Shown here in pieces: positions 7,755-16,581 of a DNA stretch of 64,000 bases. The notes under the pieces are model-generated. The model was not told the DNA's origin, ran no database searches, and saw nothing but the letters and a program-made list of their open reading frames with translations. Location of the stretch: NCBI GenBank assembly GCA_040414485.1, contig JBEDUK010000072.1, positions 13,509 to 77,508 of the forward strand, read 5' to 3'. The translations under genes and the position numbers were made by a program. The DNA is from JBEDUK01 sp040414485. GTDB taxonomy: Bacteria; Actinomycetota; UBA4738. Within the stretch, counting starts at the first letter, position 1. The number at the start of each line of letters is the position of its first letter.

Positions 7755-9046
7755 AGCGCCTGGCCCTTTCGATACGGTCGCCCGTCCCACTTCGGCGGCC
7801 GAAGGCTCTGCGATGCGACGGACAGGACGACCAGCGTGGCGATGTAGGGCACCGTGCCGACCAGTTGCCCGGGGACGGATTCGCTGGTTGCCCACCACGT
7901 GAAGAAGCCTGACGAAAGGATCACGAGCGCCGCTGCCGGGACCGCCCGCTTCCGTCCGACGAACCAGATCGCCGCGACGGCCAGAGCGACCGCCACGAAC
8001 AGCAGCAGCGCATGGATCGCGGGATCCGATCGCAGTTGCAGAGAGTCCGCGTATCCGAACAGCCCGGCCGCTGCCCCGATACCCCCCGGTCGCCAATTCC
8101 CGAAGATCAGGGCGGCCAGTCCGATGTAGCCGCGGCCTCCCGTCTGGCCTTCGTGGTAGATCCCAGCCTCGAAGACCAGGAACACGCCGCCAAGGCCGGC
8201 GAGGGCTCCCGAGATGACCACGCCGATGTACTTCATCGTGTACACGCGTACGCCGAGCGAGTCGGCGGCGATCGGATTCTCGCCGACGGAGCGCATGCGC
8301 AGACCGGTACGGGTCCGCCAGAACCACCAGTACGAGAACGGGATCAGCGCGACGGCGATCAGCGTCAACGCCGACACGTCGAACATCAGGCCCTTCGCCA
8401 CCCCCGCGACGTCCGAGACCAGGAACCAATGGTGGCGCTCGAACCACCCGAGCAGGTCGGGAGTCTTGTGGATCCATAGGAACGGCCCACCCGCCAGGAA
8501 CGGCATCGTGAACTGGAACAGCGTGCCGCTCACCTGGGGCGACTGCGCCGGACTTCCGCCGGTGCCGGTCGTGTACGTGATCACCGACAGGAACCTGGCG
8601 ACCCCCGCGGCGAGGATGTTGATGGCGACCCCGGAGACGATGTGGTCGACGCCGAACGTGATCGTGGCGACCGCGTGGAGCAGCCCCCCGGCCGCTCCCC
8701 CGGCCATCCCGAACACAACGCCGTACCACGCGCCGAACTTCCATCCCGCCCACGCGCCGAACCAGGTCCCGAGGATCATCATGCCCTCGAGCCCGATGTT
8801 CACCACTCCGACGCGCTCGGACCACAAGCCGCCAAGCCCGGCGAACAGGATCGGGACGGCCAGCGCCAGCGCGGCCGCGAACGTGAAGCTCGACGTCAGC
8901 TCCTTCGACCCCGTGACCTCGCGAACGATCACCAGCATGAGCAGCGCCGCCGCCACGATCACCCACGAGCGCCGGATCCTGGGTCCGGGATGCGACGGCG
9001 ACTCACCAACCGGCTCGACGAGGATGTCGGTCCGTTCGCCGGCCAT
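7751..9046 (-). CDS. nupQ: Nucleoside ABC transporter permease (NupQ-type)
   Basis: The 431-residue membrane protein has about 9-10 hydrophobic segments and the BPD_transp_2 family pattern, including ERVGVVNIGLEGMMILG (about 80-97) and RSVGENPIAADSLGVRV (about 265-282). These motifs mark the second permease of BmpA/NupNOPQ nucleoside importers. Its ATG overlaps the stop of the first permease by 1 nt (TGATG), so the two permeases are translationally coupled. It sits beside deoA, upp and deoC, which fits pyrimidine or purine nucleoside uptake. A somewhat long N-terminal cytosolic tail (about 25 residues) precedes the first segment. Confidence 0.88.
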   Translation of the reverse strand: MAGERTDILVEPVGESPSHPGPRIRRSWVIVAAALLMLVIVREVTGSKELTSSFTFAAALALAVPILFAGLGGLWSERVGVVNIGLEGMMILGTWFGAWAGWKFGAWYGVVFGMAGGAAGGLLHAVATITFGVDHIVSGVAINILAAGVARFLSVITYTTGTGGSPAQSPQVSGTLFQFTMPFLAGGPFLWIHKTPDLLGWFERHHWFLVSDVAGVAKGLMFDVSALTLIAVALIPFSYWWFWRTRTGLRMRSVGENPIAADSLGVRVYTMKYIGVVISGALAGLGGVFLVFEAGIYHEGQTGGRGYIGLAALIFGNWRPGGIGAAAGLFGYADSLQLRSDPAIHALLLFVAVALAVAAIWFVGRKRAVPAAALVILSSGFFTWWATSESVPGQLVGTVPYIATLVVLSVASQSLRPPKWDGRPYRKGQAL

Positions 9047-10161
9047 CAGGCGGCCACCCCTTCCAATGGGGCGGCGGGCTCTCGGGTCCGCTGGGCGGCC
9101 GCTCGGACGTCCTGTGCCTCGACCAGTCGGCGGACCAACTCGTAGGCCACGACCACCGAAAGGATGATCACGCCCTGCATGATCTGGATGACCTCCTTCG
9201 GGATCCCGTTCAAGTCGAGGATCTGCGCGGACACCTCGAGGAAGGCGAACAGCAGGGATGCCGCCGCGATCCCGACCGGGTTGTTCCTGCCGACCAGCGC
9301 GATGGCGATGCCGCTGAACCCGAGGCCGGTCGGGAAGTCAAGGGTGTATGCGTGGAAAAAGGACAGCAGGTACAGCATTCCCACGAGGCCCGCGACCGCT
9401 CCGGAGATGAGCATCGTCTGGATCACCATCGCGCCCGGGTTCACCCCGCTCACCCGAGCCGCCTGCGCGTTCAGGCCCGTTGCGCGAAGGTTGAACCCGA
9501 AGCGGGTTCGCCACACGACGACGTAGTAGGCGATCCCGACGGCGATCGCGACCAGCAGGAACCCGCTCAGGGGCTCGTTCGGATTCGTGATGCCGAGCAG
9601 CTTGTCGAGGCTGGGGAACAGGCCCGACTTCGGAATCTCACGGGTCCGCGTGGCCAGGTCGGACGCGGCCGTGGGGCGTTTCAGATAGTTCAGCAACAGG
9701 TAGGAACCGATGCCGGTCGCGATGAAGTTCAGCATGATGGTGGAGATGACCTCCGATACGCCCCGGGTCACCTTCAACACACCGGCGATGCCTGCCCACA
9801 CGGCACCGACGGTCATTGCGGTGACCAGGATCAGCGTCACGTGCAGCACAGGCGGCAGGTGAACCGCAGCCCCGACCGACGCGGCCAGCAACGCGGCAAG
9901 GTAGTACTGACCCTCCACGCCGATGTTGAACAGGTTCATCTTGAACCCGATGGCGACGGCGACCGCGGACAGGAACAGCGGCGCCGCGCGGTTGATGATC
10001 GAGATGATCTGGTTGCCCTGCGTGCCGTACTTCACCATGTTCCCGAAGGCGGTGAAGGGGTTCTGGTGGATCAGCAGCAATGCGATGGAGGAGACGAGCA
10101 AGGAGAATGCGATGGCGGCGATGGGCGCGAGCAGCCACAACGCCGCCCGCCTCACCTTCAC
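9046..10161 (-). CDS. nupP: Nucleoside ABC transporter permease (NupP-type)
   Basis: This is the first permease of the importer, 371 residues with about 9 membrane segments. Family marks are FKMNLFNIGVEGQYYLAA (about 73-90) and RATGLNAQAARVSGVNP (about 240). The GTG start at 10161 overlaps the ATPase stop by 4 nt (GTGA), and the stop overlaps the next ATG by 1 nt, so ATPase, NupP and NupQ form a tightly coupled block. The C-terminal tail is alanine- and arginine-rich and cytosolic. Its partner assignments rest on gene order (ATPase, P, Q) as in the Bacillus nup operon. Confidence 0.88.
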   Translation of the reverse strand: MKVRRAALWLLAPIAAIAFSLLVSSIALLLIHQNPFTAFGNMVKYGTQGNQIISIINRAAPLFLSAVAVAIGFKMNLFNIGVEGQYYLAALLAASVGAAVHLPPVLHVTLILVTAMTVGAVWAGIAGVLKVTRGVSEVISTIMLNFIATGIGSYLLLNYLKRPTAASDLATRTREIPKSGLFPSLDKLLGITNPNEPLSGFLLVAIAVGIAYYVVVWRTRFGFNLRATGLNAQAARVSGVNPGAMVIQTMLISGAVAGLVGMLYLLSFFHAYTLDFPTGLGFSGIAIALVGRNNPVGIAAASLLFAFLEVSAQILDLNGIPKEVIQIMQGVIILSVVVAYELVRRLVEAQDVRAAAQRTREPAAPLEGVAA

Positions 10162-11687
10162 GACGCCGCCTCTCGCTGCTTCGCCCCCGTCATGTACAGC
10201 CCCAACTCCTCCGGCGTGACCTTCGACGCGTCGACCTTGGCGACGAGCCGGCCGCCGAAGATGACCCACAGGGTGTCCGACAGACCGATCAGCTCCTCGA
10301 GGTCGGCCGAGATCAACAGGAGGGCGAGTCCGGCGGCGCGGGCCCGGCGGATCGCGTCCCACACCGAAGCCTGGGCGCCGACGTCGATCCCACGCGTGGG
10401 TTGCGCGGCAAGCAGCACCTTCGGCTCGGCAATCATCTCGCGCCCGACGATCAGCTTCTGCTGGTTCCCGCCGGACAACGCGTAGGCCGCCGCACGGATA
10501 CCGGGCGTGGCCACTCGGTACTGGGAGACGATCGCCTCCGTCTGCCGCTTCGCGCCCTTCCGATCGATCCATGCGCCTTTGGCGAACGGCGCCTGGGCCT
10601 GATGGCCGAGCATCGCGTTCTCCCACAGCGGGGCGGCCAGCAGCAGGCCTTCCTCGTGACGATCCTCGGGGATATACCCGATGCCTGCGTCTCGCCGGGC
10701 CTCTGTCGACCACGTGGTGATGTCCTCGCGGCCCAGCTTGATGGTTCCCGCCGCTATGGGTGTCACGCCGATCAAGGCCTCCAGCAACTGCGCCTGACCG
10801 TTGCCCTCGACGCCCGCGATCCCGAGGATCTCGCCGCGGTGGACGGTGAAGCTCACGTCCCGCAGCAACCAGCGTCCGTCCGCAGCCTTCACTCCGAGGC
10901 CTTCGACCGTGAGTTCGACGGTATCCGTGACGGTAGACTCGCGCGTCTCGGGTCTGGGAAGCTCACTCCCAACCATCAGTTCCGCAAGCTGACCGGTCGT
11001 CACATCGCCTGGGTTCACCGTGGCAACCGTTCGACCCGCCCGGATCACCGTGATGCTGTCCGCGATCTCGAGCACCTCGTCGAGCTTGTGCGAGATGTAG
11101 ATCACGGTCACGCCTTCCCGCTTCAGGTCACGGAGGTTCCCGAACAGCTCCCGAACCTCCTGAGGCACAAGGACGGCGGTCGGTTCGTCCAGAATGAGGA
11201 TGCGGGCACCGCGATACAGGACCTTGATGATCTCTGCCCGCTGGCGCTCTCCGACGGAGAGATCCTCCACCAGCCGATCCGGGTCAAGCGGCATCCCGTA
11301 CGTGGCGGAGAGCTCCTTCACGCGGTCGCGGGCATCGCCGAACGCGATCATCGGGCCGTGTGTCGGCTCCGAACCGAGGATGATGTTCTCCAGGACCGTC
11401 AGGTTCTCGGCGAGCATGAAGTGCTGGTGCACCATGCCGACGCCGGCGGCGATCGCGTCTTTGGGTGACCGGAAGTGGACCTCTTCGCCGCGGACCCTGA
11501 TGGTGCCCGAGTCGGGGCGAAGCATCCCGTAGAGAATCTTCATCAAGGTCGATTTGCCGGCGCCGTTCTCCCCGACGATGGCGTGCACCTCGCCGGGGGC
11601 GACCTCGATGTTCACATCGTCGTTGGCCACCACACCGGGGAACCGCTTGGTGATCCCCTGGAGTTCGACCGCGGCTACCTCAGGCAT
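10158..11687 (-). CDS. nupO: Nucleoside ABC transporter ATP-binding protein, two-domain
   Basis: The 509-residue protein contains two ABC domains. The first (about 5-225) has Walker A GENGAGKST, signature LSVGERQRAEI and Walker B ILILDEPT. The second (about 255-495) has a degenerate Walker A (GVEGNGQAQ, no GKS/T) and LLAAQPTRGID, where Gln replaces the Walker B glutamate. This asymmetry is normal for RbsA/XylG/YufO ATPases. I choose ATG at 11687, preceded by GAGGGGGG. Its gene lies behind the binding-protein gene, with a strong hairpin between them that should lower expression of ATPase and permeases relative to the lipoprotein. Confidence 0.9.
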   Translation of the reverse strand: MPEVAAVELQGITKRFPGVVANDDVNIEVAPGEVHAIVGENGAGKSTLMKILYGMLRPDSGTIRVRGEEVHFRSPKDAIAAGVGMVHQHFMLAENLTVLENIILGSEPTHGPMIAFGDARDRVKELSATYGMPLDPDRLVEDLSVGERQRAEIIKVLYRGARILILDEPTAVLVPQEVRELFGNLRDLKREGVTVIYISHKLDEVLEIADSITVIRAGRTVATVNPGDVTTGQLAELMVGSELPRPETRESTVTDTVELTVEGLGVKAADGRWLLRDVSFTVHRGEILGIAGVEGNGQAQLLEALIGVTPIAAGTIKLGREDITTWSTEARRDAGIGYIPEDRHEEGLLLAAPLWENAMLGHQAQAPFAKGAWIDRKGAKRQTEAIVSQYRVATPGIRAAAYALSGGNQQKLIVGREMIAEPKVLLAAQPTRGIDVGAQASVWDAIRRARAAGLALLLISADLEELIGLSDTLWVIFGGRLVAKVDASKVTPEELGLYMTGAKQREAAS

Positions 11688-11708
11688 CGGCCCCCCTCGA
11701 TGAGTTGG

Positions 11709-11748
11709 CACCAAACCGGCCCGGGGTTAGAGCCGGGCCGGTTTGGTG
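11709..11748 (-). terminator. Perfect 16-bp hairpin between binding-protein and ATPase genes
   Basis: CACCAAACCGGCCCGG (11709-11724) and its exact complement (11733-11748) flank an 8-nt loop. The following U-tract is weak. It sits 17 nt after the lipoprotein stop, where partial termination or mRNA 3' protection is expected. Confidence 0.6.
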
Positions 11749-11765
11749 TCGCCGCTTGTGCCGTC

Positions 11766-12893
11766 CTAGCTCAACTTGTCCGGGACCACGATCGTTCCGC
11801 TCTTGATCTGGCTGGCCAGATCGTCGAGCTGTGCCGCGATATCGTCGACGAACCCGCCTGAGGTGGCATACCCGACGCCGTTGTTGGTGAGGTCGAACGT
11901 CTGGATGCCCCCCTTGAAGTTCCCTTCGGAGAAGGCCTTGATCGTCTCGTACGTCGCCACGTCCACTCGCTTGAGGTTGGAGGTCAGGATGAACGGCTGC
12001 TGCTCGGCCGGCGCGGACAGGTACTGGTCGGAGTCCGTCCCGATCGCCCAGACGTGTGTGCCGCTCGAACCCGAGTAGTCGACCGCGGCCTGGAACAGTC
12101 CAGCGCCCGACCCACCAGCCGCGTGGTACACGACGTCCGCGCCGTTCTGATACATGCTCTCCGCGATCGTCTTCGCCTTGTCGGGCAGGTTGAACCCGGT
12201 GAAGTCCGGCGGCTCGGTGATGTACTTGTGGTCGATCGTGGCGCTCGGGTCTTCCTTTTTCACGCCCGCGTCGAACCCCGCTTGAAACTTCTGGATCAGC
12301 GCGATGTCCACGCCTCCAATGAACCCGACGTGATGGGTCTTCGACTTGAGCGCAGCCGCGGCACCGACCAAATATGCGCCCTGGTTCTCAGCGAACAGCA
12401 GCGAGGCCAAGTTGCCGGTCGGCGTCTCGTCCACGCACGTGTCGCACGTCGTGTGGTCGACGTAGCCGTCCACGTCGGCGAACTTCACATCCGGATACTT
12501 CACCGCGGCCGCGCCTGTGGTCTCCGCGTACAGGAAACCGACCGTGATGATCAGTTGGTTCCCCTGCGTGGCGGCGAGGTTCAGGAGCTCGGCGCGGTTC
12601 GTGCCGCCCGAGTTTGGCGTGAGCTCCGTCGCGTTGACGTTGAAGTCGCACTTCGCCTTGTCGAGGCCGGCCGCAGCGGAGTCATTGAACGACTTGTCGC
12701 CTCGGCCAATCAGGTCGTACAGCAGCGCCATCTTGATCTGCGGACCCGCGTGCGGACAGTTCGGGCTGGGACTCGCGGCAGTCGTGGGTGCGGTCGTCGT
12801 GCCCGGTGACGTTGCATTGTTGTTCTTGCCGCACGCGGCCGCGACCAGGGCAATCGCGCTCAGCACGGTCAGTATTCGTACCGCCTTCTTCAT
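11766..12893 (-). CDS. bmpA: BMP-family nucleoside-binding lipoprotein
   Basis: This is the extracytoplasmic receptor of the importer, 375 residues. A signal peptide (MKKAVRILTVLSAIALVAAAC) ends in a lipobox-like VAAAC with the lipidated Cys at 21, then a Thr/Ser/Pro/Asn linker. The mature part is PnrA/BmpA-like: LLYDLIGRGDKSFNDSAAAG (about 57-76) is the family's ligand-binding start, and VGFIGGVDIALIQKFQAGF follows in the middle. ATG at 12893 has AAGGAGGGGG immediately upstream, the strongest ribosome binding site in the cluster. CDTCVDE (about 155) is a Cys pair not usual in the family. Substrate inferred as nucleosides from the neighbouring salvage genes. Confidence 0.9.
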   Translation of the reverse strand: MKKAVRILTVLSAIALVAAACGKNNNATSPGTTTAPTTAASPSPNCPHAGPQIKMALLYDLIGRGDKSFNDSAAAGLDKAKCDFNVNATELTPNSGGTNRAELLNLAATQGNQLIITVGFLYAETTGAAAVKYPDVKFADVDGYVDHTTCDTCVDETPTGNLASLLFAENQGAYLVGAAAALKSKTHHVGFIGGVDIALIQKFQAGFDAGVKKEDPSATIDHKYITEPPDFTGFNLPDKAKTIAESMYQNGADVVYHAAGGSGAGLFQAAVDYSGSSGTHVWAIGTDSDQYLSAPAEQQPFILTSNLKRVDVATYETIKAFSEGNFKGGIQTFDLTNNGVGYATSGGFVDDIAAQLDDLASQIKSGTIVVPDKLS

Positions 12894-13075
12894 TCCCCCT
12901 CCTTCCCCAGCGACTGGGGGTGGTTCCTCGCAAAACGAACAGCGGAGACCGTCGGACCCCGGGTCGAGCCGCCGCGCGGCTACTCTCACGTATGAGCCCT
13001 GCTCGGTCAAGCGGACCGCTGCCGAGCGCTCATACGATCGTGCCGCTCACGGTTCGGCGCCACGAGCAACTCCAC

Positions 13076-13081
13076 TACGAT
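13076..13081 (+). promoter_or_regulatory. -10 box of leaderless deoC
   Basis: TACGAT ends 6 nt before the deoC GTG, with no ribosome binding site between them. The 194-nt divergent gap 12894-13087 must also hold the bmpA promoter on the other strand. I see no clear operator there. Confidence 0.4.
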
Positions 13082-13087
13082 TGCGTC

Positions 13088-14047
13088 GTGAGCGCAACTT
13101 CGACAGAGGTCGACTGGCCTCGCGCCGACGACGCCATCTCCGACGGCGCCGCGGCCACGCTCCTGGCACGTGTCACGAGCGTCGACGCGGTGGGGCTGGA
13201 GGAGCGAGCCGCCGCCCTCGCCACGCGTTCGATCAAGAAGGCGTCGAAGCTCTGGGGGCTGGACCTGGCCCTCCGGTGCATCGACCTGACGACCTTGGAG
13301 GGCGCGGACACGCCGGGCAAGGTCGTCGCCATGTGCGCGAAGGCCGTCCGGCCCGACCCGACGGACGCGTCCATCCCGTCCGTCGGTGCCGTCTGCATCT
13401 ACCCATCGCTGGTCGGCGTCGCCGCCGGGCAGTTGAAGGGGACCGGCGTCCACGTGGCCAGCGTGGGGGGCGCGTTCCCGTCCGGACTGGGACCGCTCGA
13501 CGCGCGTGTGTCCGAGATCCGCCGGGCCGTCGAGGACGGCGCCGACGAGATCGACATCGTCCTGAACCGTTCGGCGTTCCTCTCCGGACGGTACCGGCAG
13601 GCGTTCGAGGAGATCGTCGAGTCGAAGCGCGCCTGCGGTTCGGCCCACCTCAAGGTGATCCTGGAAGCCGGCGAACTGGGCTCCTACGACGCCATCCGGC
13701 GCGCCTCGATCCTGGCGATGGCGGCGGGGGCGGACTTCATCAAGACCTCGACCGGCAAGATCGGGGTGGGCGCCACCCTCCCGAACGCGCTCTGCATGAT
13801 GGAGGCGGCCCGCGACTTCTTCCACCAGACCGACCGCATGGTCGGCGTCAAGGTGGCCGGCGGGGTCCGAACGTCGAAGAACGCCCTGCAGTACCTGGTG
13901 CTCGTCCACGAGACGCTCGGGCCGTCGTGGATGAGCCCCGACCTCTTCCGTATCGGCGCCTCGACCCTGCTCAACGACGTGCTCATGCAGATCCGGAAGG
14001 AGCGCACTGGCGTGTACCAGGGTCCGGACTACTTCACGATCGACTAA
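13088..14047 (+). CDS. deoC: Deoxyribose-phosphate aldolase
   Basis: It splits 2-deoxyribose-5-phosphate into glyceraldehyde-3-phosphate and acetaldehyde. The Schiff-base lysine lies in ADFIKTSTGK (about 217-226) and the second catalytic lysine in VGVKVAGGVR (about 255). IDLTTLE and DEIDIVLN are further family motifs. The protein (319 aa) is longer than the 220-260 aa short class and matches the longer DeoC group found in actinobacteria and animals. GTG at 13088 is preferred because a -10 box sits 6 nt upstream. The aldehyde dehydrogenase begins 20 nt downstream and would remove the acetaldehyde. Confidence 0.92.
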   Translation: MSATSTEVDWPRADDAISDGAAATLLARVTSVDAVGLEERAAALATRSIKKASKLWGLDLALRCIDLTTLEGADTPGKVVAMCAKAVRPDPTDASIPSVGAVCIYPSLVGVAAGQLKGTGVHVASVGGAFPSGLGPLDARVSEIRRAVEDGADEIDIVLNRSAFLSGRYRQAFEEIVESKRACGSAHLKVILEAGELGSYDAIRRASILAMAAGADFIKTSTGKIGVGATLPNALCMMEAARDFFHQTDRMVGVKVAGGVRTSKNALQYLVLVHETLGPSWMSPDLFRIGASTLLNDVLMQIRKERTGVYQGPDYFTID

Positions 14048-14067
14048 AGGCGGATGGGTACCGCGAC

Positions 14068-15591
14068 ATGAGCACCGACATCGAGCGCTCCGGCGACGCG
14101 GCACCGGTGACGGCACCGGCCTGGGAGTACGCGCCCGCGCCCGAGTCGCGCGACGTGGTGACCCTTCGGGACCGCTACGGCCTGTTCATCGGCGGGCGGT
14201 TCGTCGAACCGCTGTCCGAGAAGTGGTTCACGACGATCTCCCCGGCCACCGAGGAGCCGCTCGCCGAGGTGGCCGAGGCCGGCGAGGCCGACGTCGACCT
14301 GGCGGTCGCGGCGGCGCGCACGGCCTACGAGGAGCACTGGGGCGACCTGCGGGGGTCCGAACGGGCGAAGTATCTGTTCCGCATCGCACGGGCGCTGCAG
14401 GAACGAAGCCGCGAGTTCGCCGTTTTGGAGTCGCTGAACGGCGGGAAGCCGATCAAGGAGGCGCGCGACGTCGACCTGCCGCTGGCCGCGGCGCACTTCT
14501 TCTATCACGCAGGGTGGGCCGACAAGCTCGAGTACGCCTTCCCGGGACGGGCCGCGCGGTCGCTCGGCGTCGCCGGCCAGGTGATCCCGTGGAACTTCCC
14601 GCTCCTGATGGCGGCGTGGAAGCTCGCGCCGGCCCTGGCTTGCGGGAACACTGTGGTCCTCAAGCCGGCCGAGACCACACCCCTCACCGCGCTCCTGCTC
14701 GGCGAGGTCCTGGACGAGGCGGGGCTCCCCCCGGGTGTGGTGAACATCGTCACGGGCGCGGGACCGACCGGGGCCGCGGTGGTCGCCAACCCCCGTGTCG
14801 ACAAGGTGGCGTTCACCGGCTCGACCGAGGTCGGGAAGGCCATCCGGCGGACGGTCGCCGGCACCGGCAAGCGCCTGACCCTGGAACTGGGCGGCAAGGC
14901 GGCGAACATCGTCTTCGACGACGCGCCCATGGACCAGGCCGTCGAGGGAATCGTCAACGGCATCTACTTCAACCAGGGGCACGTCTGTTGCGCCGGCTCG
15001 CGCCTGCTGGTCCAGGAGTCGATCTTCGAACCGCTGCTGGACAAGCTGAAGGCACGCCTGTCCACGCTTCGGGTCGGCGATCCGCTCGACAAGAACACCG
15101 ACGTGGGCGCCATCAACTCCCGGGCGCAACTGAACAGGATCGAGGAGCTGGTCGCGGCCGGGGTCGACGAGGGCGCCGAGATCTACCAAGCCGACTGCGC
15201 ACTTCCCGAACGGGGTTTCTGGTTCCGCCCCACGCTCTTCACCGGCGTCTCGCAGTCCCACCGGATCGCGCGCGAGGAGATCTTCGGACCGGTGCTGTCG
15301 ATCCTCACCTTCCGCACGCCGGCCGAGGCCGTGGAGAAGGCGAACAACACCCCGTACGGACTGTCCGCCGGGATCTGGACGGAGAAGGGTTCGCGCATCC
15401 TGTGGATGGCCGCGCGGATGCGCGCGGGCGTTGTGTGGGCGAACACCTTCAACCGGTTCGACCCGGCGTCGCCGTTCGGCGGCTACAAGGAGAGCGGGTT
15501 CGGCAGGGAGGGCGGCGTCCAGGGCCTGTCGGCGTACCTGGACCTGGTCCCGGTGCGCGCGGCGTCCGACGGAGATGGTAAAGATGCCTGA
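14068..15591 (+). CDS. NAD(P)-dependent aldehyde dehydrogenase
   Basis: This full-length ALDH (507 aa) has every catalytic part: GQVIPWNFPLLMAAWK (about 171-186) for cofactor binding, FTGSTEVGK, the general base glutamate in LTLELGGKAAN (about 275), and the nucleophile cysteine in GHVCCAGSR (about 310; two adjacent Cys). EEIFGPVLSIL and SPFGGYKESGFGRE complete the fold. It starts 20 nt after deoC and overlaps the next gene by 8 nt, so the three are one transcript. Context suggests oxidation of acetaldehyde from DeoC to acetate; other aliphatic aldehydes are possible. Confidence 0.9.
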   Translation: MSTDIERSGDAAPVTAPAWEYAPAPESRDVVTLRDRYGLFIGGRFVEPLSEKWFTTISPATEEPLAEVAEAGEADVDLAVAAARTAYEEHWGDLRGSERAKYLFRIARALQERSREFAVLESLNGGKPIKEARDVDLPLAAAHFFYHAGWADKLEYAFPGRAARSLGVAGQVIPWNFPLLMAAWKLAPALACGNTVVLKPAETTPLTALLLGEVLDEAGLPPGVVNIVTGAGPTGAAVVANPRVDKVAFTGSTEVGKAIRRTVAGTGKRLTLELGGKAANIVFDDAPMDQAVEGIVNGIYFNQGHVCCAGSRLLVQESIFEPLLDKLKARLSTLRVGDPLDKNTDVGAINSRAQLNRIEELVAAGVDEGAEIYQADCALPERGFWFRPTLFTGVSQSHRIAREEIFGPVLSILTFRTPAEAVEKANNTPYGLSAGIWTEKGSRILWMAARMRAGVVWANTFNRFDPASPFGGYKESGFGREGGVQGLSAYLDLVPVRAASDGDGKDA

Positions 15592-16453
15592 CCGTCTCGA
15601 CGTGCGGAAGACGTACAAGCTTTACATCGGAGGCGCGTTCCCCCGCTCGGAATCGGGCCGTTCGTACCCCGTGACCGGCCGGGACGGCTCGGTGCTGGCG
15701 CGGCCGGCCAGGGCTTCGCGCAAGGACCTGCGCGAAGCGGTCCGAGCCGCCCGAAGCGCCCTCCCGGGCTGGTCGTCCGCGACGGCATACAACCGCGGAC
15801 AGGTTCTGTATCGCGTCGCCGAGCTGATGGAGGGCAGAACGGATCAGTTCGTCGCCGAACTGTTCGATTCCGGCGCCTGCGACAGCGAGGACCAGGCCGG
15901 GCGCGAGGTCTCCGCGGCGATCGATCGGTGGGTCTGGTACGCGGGCTGGTCGGACAAGGTCTCCTCGGTCATGGGCGGCGCGAATCCGGTCGCTGGGCCG
16001 TACTTCGACTTCACGGTGCCCGAGCCGGTGGGCGTCGTCGGCCTGGTCGCGCCCGAGGAGCCGGCCCTGCTGGGACTCGTGTCCGTGCTGGCGCCGGCGA
16101 TCGTGAGCGGCAACGCCGCCGTGCTGGTCGCGAGCGAGGAGCGTCCCCTGCCGGCGGTGACGCTCTCGGAGGTGCTGGCCACCTCGGACGTGCCGGGTGG
16201 GGTCGTCAACCTGCTGACCGGGTCGAAGCAAGAACTGCTCCCCTGGCTCGCCGCGCACATGGACGTCAACGCGATCGACCTGGCCGGCGCGCCGGAGGAC
16301 ATGGTCGCGTCGCTCGAGGACGCCGCCGCCGACAACGTGAAGCGCACCGTCCGCTCCGCCGCGGCGGACTGGTTCGACGAGTCCGCGCAGAGCCCCTACG
16401 CTGTGACCGCCCTCATGGAGATGAAGACGGTCTGGCACCCCATGGGCGCATAG
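15584..16453 (+). CDS. Truncated aldehyde dehydrogenase paralogue lacking the catalytic cysteine
   Basis: The 289-residue protein aligns by eye with the N-terminal half of ALDHs: YKLYIGGAFPRSESGRSYPV at the start, RVAELMEGRTDQFVAEL, then the cofactor-domain strand EPVGVVGLVAPEEPALLGL where PWNFP is replaced by PEEPA. GNAAVLVASEERPLPAVTL matches the GNTVVLKPAE region but lacks the cofactor-binding lysine. The chain ends near residue 289 with WHPMGA, before the usual catalytic Cys domain. ATG at 15584 has GGAG 9 nt upstream; ATG at 15575 is an alternative. The frame is clean and codon use matches its neighbours, so it appears maintained rather than decayed. Probably a non-catalytic partner of the preceding dehydrogenase. 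Confidence 0.75.
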   Translation: MPDRLDVRKTYKLYIGGAFPRSESGRSYPVTGRDGSVLARPARASRKDLREAVRAARSALPGWSSATAYNRGQVLYRVAELMEGRTDQFVAELFDSGACDSEDQAGREVSAAIDRWVWYAGWSDKVSSVMGGANPVAGPYFDFTVPEPVGVVGLVAPEEPALLGLVSVLAPAIVSGNAAVLVASEERPLPAVTLSEVLATSDVPGGVVNLLTGSKQELLPWLAAHMDVNAIDLAGAPEDMVASLEDAAADNVKRTVRSAAADWFDESAQSPYAVTALMEMKTVWHPMGA

Positions 16454-16502
16454 CGGCAACCCTGGCGAACGGCCTCCTCCTTCCGCGGTTCCTCATCGAA
16501 TA

Positions 16503-16530
16503 GGGCACCGCGGACTGTGCCCCTTCCTTG
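16503..16530 (+). terminator. Possible terminator after the deoC-ALDH transcript
   Basis: GGGCAC and GTGCCC form a 6-bp stem with an 8-nt loop, followed by CTTCCTTG, 50 nt after the last stop. The rest of the 128-nt convergent gap shows nothing else. Confidence 0.35.
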
Positions 16531-16581
16531 GCGTTCGAGCATGGCGCTCGACTTCTTCGACCGCGCGCTCGGCGGCTGACT

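Noticed and set aside
6384..8966. Long upstream extension of the upp frame on the minus strand
   Set aside because: It runs antisense through deoA and out of frame through nupQ with low-complexity composition; the UPRT homology begins near 6365.
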